Positions 1-6,421 of a stretch of 7,249 nucleotides of DNA are shown piece after piece. How positions within the stretch are numbered: the first letter of the stretch is position 1; the number at the start of each line of letters is the position of its first letter. This DNA comes from Bacteroidota bacterium (GTDB lineage: Bacteria > Bacteroidota > Bacteroidia > Bacteroidales > PUMT01), in the NCBI GenBank assembly GCA_003556985.1, contig PWPZ01000193.1, positions 1 to 7,249 on the forward strand. Direction: 5' to 3'. Both the position numbers and the translations under genes were made by a program. Below the pieces are notes generated by a model. The model did no database searches. It was not told the origin of the DNA and was given only the letters and a program-made list of their open reading frames with translations.

Positions 1-63
1 AAAACCGAGGTGCAATCAATACTTCGCCATGGCATTGAATTAATGATAAAGGAAACGAGCTGA
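1..63 (+). CDS. nqrA: Na+-NQR subunit A, C-terminal end (partial)
   Basis: Reading in frame 1 from the first base gives 20 codons, KTEVQSILRHGIELMIKETS, followed by TGA at 61-63. This resembles the NqrA C-terminus, where a proline-glycine-lysine segment is followed by a short amphipathic helix ending in an acidic/lysine tail. NqrA is the peripheral cytoplasmic subunit of the Na+-pumping NADH:quinone oxidoreductase and is normally the first gene of the operon. The position directly before nqrB supports the call strongly. The rest of the gene lies outside the window, so nothing can be said about its integrity. Its stop is 54 bp before the nqrB start and in the same reading frame. Confidence 0.85.
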   Translation, partial: KTEVQSILRHGIELMIKETS

Positions 64-117
64 TTCTTTTTTCGTCACAACTGTTTTTTTATAAAACAAA
101 CAAACTGTATAAATAAA

Positions 118-1284
118 GTGAAGTCACTCAGGAAACAACTGGATAAAGTTAAGCCTCATTTTCAGAAAGGCGGGCGATTTGAGAAACTGCATTCCACTTT
201 CGATGCTTTTGAGACCTTTCTGTTCGTGCCCGACAAGGTCACTGATCGCGGATCCCATATCCGCGATCCGATCGATCTGAAAAGGACAATGATTATCGTG
301 GTGGTTGCTATGATCCCCACGCTTTTGTTCGGGATGTGGAACACCGGTTACCAGCATCACATCGCCTTCGGTATAGAAGCTGGTTTCTGGGAGAATTTCT
401 GGTTCGGGTTCCTCAGGGTATTGCCCATAATCATAGTCTCCTATGTCAGCGGACTTACGGTTGAATTTGTATTTGCCCAGATACGGGGGCATGAGGTAAA
501 TGAGGGTTTTCTCGTTACCGGAATGCTTATCCCCCTTATTATGCCCGTAGATGTTCCTCTCTGGATGGTTGCGATTGCCACGATTTTTGCTGTTATAATT
601 GGCAAGGAAACATTTGGAGGCACGGGAATGAACCTGTTGAACCCCGCACTGACGGCCAGGGCATTTTTGTTTTTTGCTTACCCGATCTATATGTCGGGCG
701 ATGATGTATGGATTGCCGGACTTATGAACGGGGAAGGTGTGGTGGATGGATTTTCAGGAGCGACGCCGCTTGCAAATGCTGCCATGGGCGATTTGGAAGC
801 CGTTCCGGGGTCGCTTGATATGTTTCTGGGTTTCATTCCCGGTTCTATTGGCGAAACTTCTACGGTTGCAGTGCTGTTGGGTGCCCTTATCCTGTGGATT
901 ACCGGTGTTGGCAGCATGAGGATAATGGCTTCGGTTTTTGTCGGTGGACTGGTGATGGGGCTTATTTTGAATATTTTTGCCGTGAATCCCTTTATGGAGG
1001 TACCGGCATGGGAGCATCTGATCATGGGCGGATTTGCATTTGGCGCGGTATACATGGCAACCGACCCGGTAACCGCAACCCAGACAGCGCGAGGCAAGTA
1101 TATTTTTGGTTTTATGGTAGGCTTCCTTGCGATTCTTATACGGGTGTTGAACCCGGCCTTCCCGGAGGGCATGATGCTTGCCATTTTGTTTATGAATGTT
1201 TTCGCACCGCTCATCGACCATAACGTTATGCAGGCCAATATCAAAAGAAGGATAAAACGGGCAAGTGCAGTAACTAATAAATAA
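118..1284 (+). CDS. nqrB: Na+-NQR subunit B, covalent-FMN quinone-reducing membrane subunit
   Basis: NqrB is the large integral membrane subunit that carries a covalent FMN and passes electrons to quinone. The 388-residue product is somewhat shorter than the roughly 415-residue Vibrio protein. The flavinylation motif DGFSGAT is at residues 210-216, making Thr216 (codon 763-765) the expected FMN site, equivalent to Thr236 of V. cholerae. Other family segments are SHIRDPIDLKR (46-56), HEVNEGF (125-131), GGTGMNLLNPAL (167-178), RAFLFFAYP (181-189) and the C-terminal APLID...NIKRR (363-378); Asp367 probably matches an acidic residue implicated in Na+ uptake. There are many hydrophobic spans, about ten membrane helices by family knowledge. 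The GTG at 118 is the first standard start after the in-frame nqrA stop at 61-63, and the conserved N-terminal region begins right after it. No Shine-Dalgarno sequence is visible. Confidence 0.97.
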   Translation: MKSLRKQLDKVKPHFQKGGRFEKLHSTFDAFETFLFVPDKVTDRGSHIRDPIDLKRTMIIVVVAMIPTLLFGMWNTGYQHHIAFGIEAGFWENFWFGFLRVLPIIIVSYVSGLTVEFVFAQIRGHEVNEGFLVTGMLIPLIMPVDVPLWMVAIATIFAVIIGKETFGGTGMNLLNPALTARAFLFFAYPIYMSGDDVWIAGLMNGEGVVDGFSGATPLANAAMGDLEAVPGSLDMFLGFIPGSIGETSTVAVLLGALILWITGVGSMRIMASVFVGGLVMGLILNIFAVNPFMEVPAWEHLIMGGFAFGAVYMATDPVTATQTARGKYIFGFMVGFLAILIRVLNPAFPEGMMLAILFMNVFAPLIDHNVMQANIKRRIKRASAVTNK

Positions 1285-1295
1285 TTCAATTTGCA

Positions 1296-2024
1296 ATGAA
1301 GGATAGTAATACCTATATATTCATATATGCTTCGGTAATGGTTGTGGTTGTGGCGGCCGTTCTTTCTGCCGTCTCTACTTTATTGAAACCATACCAGGAT
1401 CTTAACATAGAGATGGCCAGAAAGCTGGACATCCTGAGATCGATAGAAAAGGCTGAGGGAGTTGCCGAGGCCGATAACCGAAACGCCTATATTGATGAGG
1501 AATATGATAAATACATAGTGGACAGCTATGTTATTAACCATCTCGGGGAAATTCAGGAAGAGATTGATGCCTTCGGGGTAATGGTGCGGGAGGAGAACAG
1601 GAAACCTGTAGAAGAGAGGAATCTCCCCGTTTTCGTGGGAAGGGATGAGGCCGGAGAATACTTTATTATTCCTGTTTACGGCCGGGGATTATGGGGGCCT
1701 GTATTCGGGTATGTTGCCCTGGAGGATGATTACAATACAATTTTCGGGGTAATTTTCGACCATGAAAGTGAGACACCCGGACTTGGCGCCGAAATAAGCA
1801 CTGCTGCCTTTGAGAATCAGTTCAAGGGAAAAAAGCTTTTCGATGAAGATAACGAGTTTGTTTCCATTCAGGTCATTAAACCAGGAACGGTTCCTCTTGA
1901 CGAACACCGGGTTGACGGTGTGTCAGGCGGCACCATTACCGGAAGAGGAGTGGATGAGATGCTCAGGGATACCCTGGGTGCCTATGTGGAATATTTTAGA
2001 AAACAAAAAAATCAGGAATCATGA
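1296..2024 (+). CDS. nqrC: Na+-NQR subunit C, covalent-FMN periplasmic subunit
   Basis: NqrC is a membrane-anchored subunit whose FMN-binding domain faces the periplasm and relays electrons from the NqrD/NqrE iron site to the NqrB FMN. The 242-residue product has one N-terminal membrane segment (about residues 7-30) followed by a soluble domain. The FMN-binding signature HESETPGLG is at 156-164. The flavinylation motif DGVSGGT is at 207-213, so Thr213 (codon 1932-1934) should carry FMN, equivalent to Thr225 of V. cholerae. The length is close to the family norm of about 250. It starts 11 bp after nqrB, and its TGA stop overlaps the nqrD ATG by 4 bases (ATGA), suggesting translational coupling. 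The start ATG immediately precedes the membrane anchor. Confidence 0.97.
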   Translation: MKDSNTYIFIYASVMVVVVAAVLSAVSTLLKPYQDLNIEMARKLDILRSIEKAEGVAEADNRNAYIDEEYDKYIVDSYVINHLGEIQEEIDAFGVMVREENRKPVEERNLPVFVGRDEAGEYFIIPVYGRGLWGPVFGYVALEDDYNTIFGVIFDHESETPGLGAEISTAAFENQFKGKKLFDEDNEFVSIQVIKPGTVPLDEHRVDGVSGGTITGRGVDEMLRDTLGAYVEYFRKQKNQES

Positions 2025-2674
2025 GTGAATCAGGGAAAGATCCTTTGTTTTCAGGAAAAAATATGAAATTGTTAAGCACGCCGCTTAATGATGAAAACCC
2101 GATTACCGTTCAGGTGCTTGGGATTTGTTCAGCTCTGGCGGTGACTGCAATGCTTGAACCTGCTGTTGTTCTTGCAATTGCCGTGGTGGCGGTAATGGGT
2201 GCTGCCAATGTTATCATATCGCTGTTAAGGAACACCATACCCAACCGGATACGAATAATCGTGCAGCTTGTGGTGATAGCATCGCTGGTGATTCTGGTTG
2301 ACCAGATTCTCCAGGCATTTTTATATGATGTGAGCAGACAATTATCGGTGTTTGTGGGATTGATCATTACCAATTGTATTATAATGGGGCGCCTTGAAGC
2401 ATTTGCACTCAGCAATAAACCCTGGCCTTCATTCCTCGACGGGATTGGGAATGCCGCAGGTTATGGATGGATACTGATTGTTGTAGGATTTTTCAGGGAG
2501 CTTTTGGGATCGGGAACTCTATGGGGTTATCCGGTTATGGAAACCCTTGGAGTCTATAATTTCGGTTATGAGGATAACGGTTTTATGATCCTGCCCCCTA
2601 TGGCTCTTATAACAGTGGGGGTTATTATCTGGGTGCAAAGGTCAAGGAACCGCAAATTGATCGAATCAAAATAA
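2021..2674 (+). CDS. nqrD: Na+-NQR subunit D, iron-site membrane subunit
   Basis: NqrD is a six-helix membrane protein that pairs with NqrE in an inverted pseudo-symmetric arrangement; together they hold an intramembrane iron centre ligated by four cysteines. The 217-residue product has Cys36 in LGICSALAVT and Cys119 in IITNCIIMGR, matching the ligands Cys29 and Cys112 of V. cholerae. Acidic residues Asp94 (VDQIL) and Asp140 (SFLDGIGN) lie in segments linked to Na+ conduction by mutagenesis in Vibrio. The GFFRELLGSG motif is at 156-165. Compared with the Vibrio protein there are a few extra N-terminal residues. The ATG at 2021 overlaps the nqrC stop; a downstream ATG at codon 15 is possible but would lose the coupling. 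Confidence 0.97.
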   Translation: MSESGKDPLFSGKNMKLLSTPLNDENPITVQVLGICSALAVTAMLEPAVVLAIAVVAVMGAANVIISLLRNTIPNRIRIIVQLVVIASLVILVDQILQAFLYDVSRQLSVFVGLIITNCIIMGRLEAFALSNKPWPSFLDGIGNAAGYGWILIVVGFFRELLGSGTLWGYPVMETLGVYNFGYEDNGFMILPPMALITVGVIIWVQRSRNRKLIESK

Positions 2675-2685
2675 AACGTGAAGCT

Positions 2686-3303
2686 ATGGAAGAATTAACC
2701 AATATATTTGTTAGATCGGTATTTATCGATAACATGGTGTTTGCCTATTTTCTCGGCATGTGTTCCTATCTTGCAGTGTCGCGGACCGTCAGTACGGCTA
2801 ACGGCCTGGGTATAGCAGTTGTATTTGTGCTTGGATTTACCGTGCCTCTTAATTATCTTATTGAAAATTATTTTCTTGCCGAAGGCGCTTTGGTCTGGCT
2901 CGGCCCCCGTTTTGCCGATGTAGACCTGAGCTTTTTGAGCTTTATCCTTTTTATTGCGGTCATCGCATCAATGGTGCAGCTGGTGGAAATGATAGTTGAG
3001 AAATTCGTGCCCAATCTTTATTCATCGCTTGGAATATTTCTACCCCTTATTGCTGTTAACTGTGCAATTCTCGGCGGTTCCCTGTTTATGCAGGAAAGAG
3101 AATATGCGAACATTGGACAGGCATCGGTATTCGGTATCGGGTCAGGAGTGGGCTTTTATCTGGCCATAGTGGGGATTGCCGCTATTCGCGAAAAAATCAG
3201 ATATTCAAATGTGCCGCCACCCTTGCGCGGTTTGGGCATAACCTTTATAGTCACCGGATTGATGGGCATAGCCTTCATGAGTTTTATGGGTATCGCGCTC
3301 TAA
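2686..3303 (+). CDS. nqrE: Na+-NQR subunit E, iron-site membrane subunit
   Basis: NqrE is the partner of NqrD and related to it by the family's internal duplication (also RnfA/RnfE). The 205-residue product is all membrane, about six helices. Cys26 in YFLGMCSYLAVS and Cys126 in IAVNCAILGG are the expected iron ligands, completing a four-cysteine set with NqrD. Glu101 in QLVEMIVEKF is in the segment containing a conserved acidic residue implicated in Na+ transport. The C-terminal PPPLRGLGITFIVTGLMGIAFM (177-198) region is typical of NqrE. It begins 11 bp after nqrD and ends 37 bp before nqrF. No deletion or frameshift is visible. Confidence 0.97.
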   Translation: MEELTNIFVRSVFIDNMVFAYFLGMCSYLAVSRTVSTANGLGIAVVFVLGFTVPLNYLIENYFLAEGALVWLGPRFADVDLSFLSFILFIAVIASMVQLVEMIVEKFVPNLYSSLGIFLPLIAVNCAILGGSLFMQEREYANIGQASVFGIGSGVGFYLAIVGIAAIREKIRYSNVPPPLRGLGITFIVTGLMGIAFMSFMGIAL

Positions 3304-3340
3304 GGTGGTGTAATGATTCAATAATTATAAATAAAACCAT

Positions 3341-4597
3341 ATGATATTATTAGCGCTCCAGTGGTCGGTTATTGTTATTACCATTGTTGTTTTTTTTGTT
3401 GTAATTCTGACCCTGGTTTCTATTCTGCTTTATGCCAAATCCAGGCTGACTCCTTCCGGAGAAGTTACTGTTTCGGTGAATGACAAACGGGAAATTAATA
3501 CCCAGCCGGGTTCAACGGTTCTTGCCACCCTTTCCAATAATGGTATATACCTGCCCTCTGCATGTGGAGGGGGAGGAACATGCGCCCAGTGCAAGTGCCA
3601 GGTACTGGAAGGCGGCGGATCTATTTTGCCCACGGAGAAGGATTTCTTCACCCGAAAGGAGCAGCAGGAAAACTGGAGGCTGGGCTGCCAGGTAAAAATC
3701 CGGGAGGACATGAAGCTGCAGATTCCCGAGGAAGTTCTGGGAATAAAGAAATGGGAGTGTGAAGTGGTGAGTAATATAAATGTTGCTACCTTCATCAAGG
3801 AGTTTGTTGTGAAACTTCCCGAAGGTGAAATTATGGATTTCAGATCTGGTGGATACATTCAAATTGATGTTCCAAAAGCAGAAGTTGATTTCAAAGATAT
3901 TGAAGTTCAGGAAGAGTTCCGGAAGGAGTGGGATCAGTTCGGCATGTGGGATCTTAAAATGAAGAATACCGAAGAAACCTTCCGGGCATATTCAATGGCC
4001 AATCACCCCGCCGAAGGCAACATTGTAATGTTGAATATACGTATTGCCACTCCACCGTGGGACCGTTCCAAGGGAACCTTTAAAAATGTGAATCCCGGCA
4101 TATGTTCTTCATATGTGTTTTCACTCAAGCCCGGTGATAAAGTGACCGTTTCCGGTCCTTACGGGGAATTCTTTATAAAGGAGACCGACAATGAGATGAT
4201 ATATATCGGCGGCGGGGCCGGTATGGCCCCCCTGCGTTCCCATATTTTCCACCTGTTTCATACCGAAAAGACCAAACGGAAGGTGACATACTGGTATGGC
4301 GCGCGAAGTCTCAGGGAAGTATTTTATGAAGAGGAATTCAGAAAGATAGAAAAAGAATTCCCCAATTTCGAATTCAATATAGCTCTTTCCGAACCAAAAC
4401 CCGAGGATAACTGGACCGGGTATACCGGCTTTATTCACCAGGTGGTTTATGATAATTATCTCGGGCAGCACGAGGATCCTGATGATATAGAATATTATCT
4501 TTGCGGGCCTCCAATGATGAACGATGCCGTTTTGAAAATGCTATACGACCTTGGCGTGCCGGATGAAATGGTGGATCTTGATGACTTCGGCGGATAA
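3341..4597 (+). CDS. nqrF: Na+-NQR subunit F, NADH dehydrogenase with 2Fe-2S and FAD
   Basis: NqrF is the electron entry point: it oxidises NADH at a cytoplasmic FAD/NADH reductase module and passes electrons through a ferredoxin-type 2Fe-2S cluster to the NqrD/NqrE iron site. The 418-residue product has one N-terminal membrane helix (about 7-31). A plant-type ferredoxin domain (about 40-130) follows, with ligands Cys75, Cys81, Cys84 and Cys116. The flavin reductase domain has the FAD motif RAYSMAN at 215-221. The NADH-binding domain has GGGAGMAPLRS at 290-300 and LCGPPMMN at 387-394, and the protein ends in the typical DLDDFGG tail. It is slightly longer than the Vibrio protein (408). It is the last structural nqr gene. 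The ATG at 3341 places the membrane anchor correctly. Confidence 0.98.
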   Translation: MILLALQWSVIVITIVVFFVVILTLVSILLYAKSRLTPSGEVTVSVNDKREINTQPGSTVLATLSNNGIYLPSACGGGGTCAQCKCQVLEGGGSILPTEKDFFTRKEQQENWRLGCQVKIREDMKLQIPEEVLGIKKWECEVVSNINVATFIKEFVVKLPEGEIMDFRSGGYIQIDVPKAEVDFKDIEVQEEFRKEWDQFGMWDLKMKNTEETFRAYSMANHPAEGNIVMLNIRIATPPWDRSKGTFKNVNPGICSSYVFSLKPGDKVTVSGPYGEFFIKETDNEMIYIGGGAGMAPLRSHIFHLFHTEKTKRKVTYWYGARSLREVFYEEEFRKIEKEFPNFEFNIALSEPKPEDNWTGYTGFIHQVVYDNYLGQHEDPDDIEYYLCGPPMMNDAVLKMLYDLGVPDEMVDLDDFGG

Positions 4598-4776
4598 TTA
4601 CTGTCTGCAGGTGTTATGTTCCGGGGCTTAGGGTTTGGAGATTTTCCTCCGCTGGCAGTTTCCCTTTAACTGTGATCATTCAGGCATAACCTTTTTCTCA
4701 AACGGCAAATTAAATAATAATGGTTAATATCCGGTCGTTGTATCATATGATTCCAGCATAATTTAAAAATTAATTG
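4598..4776. other. 179-bp gap between nqrF and apbE
   Basis: No gene is visible in this stretch. The right half is A/T-rich and runs into the apbE start. I see no strong intrinsic terminator: the only stem near the nqrF stop is a 4-bp GGAG/CTCC at about 4637-4650, with no T-run. I see no convincing Bacteroidota-type promoter either. Whether apbE is transcribed with nqrABCDEF or from its own promoter cannot be settled from the sequence. Confidence 0.6.
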
Positions 4777-5775
4777 ATGAAGCGATTTTTTGTACTAATG
4801 CTCCCGGTTTTGCTGATATTTTCATGCGGCAGGGAACAAAGGCAGTTTGTGTTCCTGGAAGGGTTTACCCAGGGAACCAGTTACCATATAGCCTATAACT
4901 CACCTGATTCGGCCGACTATCACGATGAGTTGAAAGAGCTTTTTACCGCCATCGACTACTCAATGTCAATATATAACCCATCGTCGCTAATTTCGGGTAT
5001 GAACAATAACTTGTCAGGTATTGAACCTGACAGGTATTTTCTTGCGGTTTTCAATCGTGCGCGTGAAATATCAGAGAAAACAGATGGCGCATTTGACATC
5101 ACGGTTGGCCCTCTGGTTAATGCATGGGGGTTCGGCTCCGGTGAAAGGGAAGATATCAGCTCCGCCCTTATCGACAGCCTGATGATGTTTGTTGGCTGGG
5201 ACAAGGTTCGGATTGACAATGGCAGGGTAGTTAAGGATCATCCTGGATTAATGCTGGATATGAATGCCATTGCAAAAGGTTATACTGTTGATGTTGTTGC
5301 AGAATTTTTTGATTCCCTTGGAATAACCGATTATATGATTGAAATAGGAGGGGAGATAAGGTTAAAAGGCACAAACAGGAATGATGACGAATGGAGGATT
5401 GGTATCGACAAGCCGGTAGATGACCCCATGGCTCTGTCAAGGGAACTTCAGGAGATAGTACAGCTAACCGGCCGGTCTCTGGCAACATCGGGCAATTACC
5501 GTAAATTTTATGTTATGGATGGCCGGCGATATGCTCATACAATTGACCCTGTGTCGGGTTATCCCGTACAGCACAATCTGCTGAGCACCACTGTAGTTGC
5601 TCCCACTGCTATGGATGCGGATGCCTGGGCCACCGCTTTCATGGTTATGGGACTTGAAAAAAGTATGGACATGGCCGGGAACAATCCTGACATTGAGGCC
5701 TATTTTATTTATGATCTTGAGGGATTGCTGGCCGTAGCATATACAGACGGCTTTAAGGAGTTAATTGCCCGGTAA
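4777..5775 (+). CDS. apbE: FAD:protein FMN transferase, ApbE family lipoprotein
   Basis: ApbE-family enzymes use FAD as donor to attach FMN by a phosphoester bond to threonine (or serine) in motifs of the type seen in NqrB and NqrC; the reaction is Mg2+-dependent and extracytoplasmic. The 332-residue product (from the ATG) begins with a short hydrophobic signal ending in LLIFSC, so Cys17 is probably lipidated after signal peptidase II cleavage. Family motifs in order: TQGTSYHI (31-38), FDITVGPLVNAWGFG (106-120), LDMNAIAKGY (160-169), IEIGGEIRLKG (188-198), SGNYRKFY (238-245), HTIDPVSGYP (254-263) and the metal-binding MDADAWATAF (279-288). A TTG three bases earlier (4774) is in frame, but the ATG at 4777 is the likelier start. 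It lies 179 bp after nqrF on the same strand; its obvious substrates are NqrB Thr216 and NqrC Thr213. Confidence 0.96.
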   Translation: MKRFFVLMLPVLLIFSCGREQRQFVFLEGFTQGTSYHIAYNSPDSADYHDELKELFTAIDYSMSIYNPSSLISGMNNNLSGIEPDRYFLAVFNRAREISEKTDGAFDITVGPLVNAWGFGSGEREDISSALIDSLMMFVGWDKVRIDNGRVVKDHPGLMLDMNAIAKGYTVDVVAEFFDSLGITDYMIEIGGEIRLKGTNRNDDEWRIGIDKPVDDPMALSRELQEIVQLTGRSLATSGNYRKFYVMDGRRYAHTIDPVSGYPVQHNLLSTTVVAPTAMDADAWATAFMVMGLEKSMDMAGNNPDIEAYFIYDLEGLLAVAYTDGFKELIAR

Positions 5776-5840
5776 ACAATTCGGGTCATAATTCATCAGG
5801 GCGGCCCTTGATTATACGGTGATGCGACTCCCAACCCGGC

Positions 5841-5859
5841 ATATTTTGCGGGAAAATAT
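5841..5859. repeat. Perfect inverted repeat in the convergent gap
   Basis: The arms ATATTTT (5841-5847) and AAAATAT (5853-5859) are perfect complements around a 5-base GCGGG spacer. It lies 65 bp after the apbE stop. It could form a weak A/T stem at the transcript 3' end or serve as a protein-binding site; the function is not known from sequence. Confidence 0.55.
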
Positions 5860-5900
5860 CCTCTTTAGTTTAATTCAAAAACCCACGTCCTTAGTTAAAG

Positions 5901-5916
5901 CCACCTCCTTTGGTGG
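5901..5916. repeat. G/C hairpin, possible dispersed palindromic element
   Basis: CCACC (5901-5905) and GGTGG (5912-5916) pair around a 6-base TCCTTT loop. A second small palindrome, GGAT-A-ATCC, follows at 5918-5926, then a T-rich stretch (TTTT at 5929-5932 and TTTTTT at 5939-5944). The composite looks more like a repetitive extragenic palindrome than a classic terminator, because the T-runs are detached from the stem. That it is repeated elsewhere in the genome is inference only. Confidence 0.4.
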
Positions 5917-6014
5917 TGGATAATCCGATTTTAGCGAATTTTTTACATCATAAAAACCCGCACAATTGGGAATTTTCTGCCGGTCAATGAGCGGTATCAT
6001 GTTGAGTTTTCCTG

Positions 6015-6239
6015 TCAGCCGGACTTGCGATCGTCCTGACCTTTATCCTGGTCGTCAATTCCGCACGACTCCTGCCTGCCGCATCCGCAGGTAACTCCCC
6101 TGGATTCCAGTTCCGGACTGCTTCTGCATGAGCCTCCTGAAAATTTTCCGTCTTTAACGAACAACAGCCTGATCGACATGGCTCCAACGGCCAGTATCAT
6201 AATCGCAAATGAAATAAGAATAAGATATAATATTTCCAT
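6015..6239 (-). CDS. nqrM: NqrM-like (DUF539) Na+-NQR maturation protein
   Basis: This 74-residue protein has one N-terminal membrane helix (about residues 3-27, LYLILISFAIMILAVGAM and following) and a short soluble tail with four cysteines: Cys38, Cys51, Cys53 and Cys59, within GGSC...TCGCGRQESC. A single helix followed by a GSC motif and a C-x-C...C cluster is the architecture of NqrM. In Vibrio harveyi and Klebsiella, NqrM is needed for Na+-NQR maturation and is thought to deliver iron to the NqrD/NqrE site. Position beside apbE and the nqr operon supports the call. The residue after the GSC cysteine is Arg, where I recall Gly in proteobacterial NqrM. It is encoded on the opposite strand, convergent with apbE. 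The C-terminal tail (DDQDKGQDDRKSG) is charged. Without alignment, another small membrane metal-binding protein remains possible. Confidence 0.78.
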   Translation of the reverse strand: MEILYLILISFAIMILAVGAMSIRLLFVKDGKFSGGSCRSSPELESRGVTCGCGRQESCGIDDQDKGQDDRKSG

Positions 6240-6421
6240 ATTGGTTTACTTTATTGAATACCTGATATCATGTTACATAAAACGTGCCCTTTTGCCCGGG
6301 ATGAGGTCTAAATTACTGAAGAATTATCATCCGGCCCGGAGTTGTACGTAGTTCAGGCATTCCTTGTTAATCAATAAACAACCGTAACCCCGGAATGTTG
6401 AGCCGGTTTTTAAATGAAGGA

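Larger units (their letters stand above)
5776..6014. other. 239-bp convergent intergenic region
   Basis: This is the gap between the 3' ends of apbE (plus) and the nqrM-like gene (minus). No coding region is supported. It holds a perfect 7-bp A/T inverted repeat (5841-5859) and a 5-bp G/C hairpin (5901-5916), described separately. Transcription must stop from both sides here, but neither hairpin is followed by a convincing T-run, so no terminator is called with confidence. Confidence 0.6.

Noticed and set aside
687..1296. Two long minus-strand open frames (200 and 180 codons) inside nqrB
   Set aside because: They lie opposite a strongly conserved gene, have no recognisable domain, overlap each other in different frames and show the composition of antisense shadow frames.
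1..4597. An Rnf complex instead of Na+-NQR
   Set aside because: NqrF has the ferredoxin plus FAD/NADH reductase architecture, the upstream gene matches the NqrA C-terminus, and gene order is nqrABCDEF; Rnf would have RnfB and RnfC with multiple 4Fe-4S motifs, which are absent.
4628..4637. TAGGGTTTG-like sequence as a Bacteroidota -7 promoter box for apbE
   Set aside because: The spacing differs from TAnnTTTG by one base, no -33 TTTG/TTG partner is seen at the right distance, and it is about 140 bp from the start codon.
5796..5811. Short stem-loop TCAGGG/CCTTGA just after apbE as an intrinsic terminator
   Set aside because: The stem is only six pairs, including one G-T wobble, with a 4-base loop, and is followed by TTATACGG rather than a T-run.
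5984..6187. A 67-codon minus-strand frame overlapping the nqrM-like gene
   Set aside because: The alternative frame at 6015-6239 has the membrane helix and ordered cysteines of NqrM; this one has neither feature in a recognisable arrangement.
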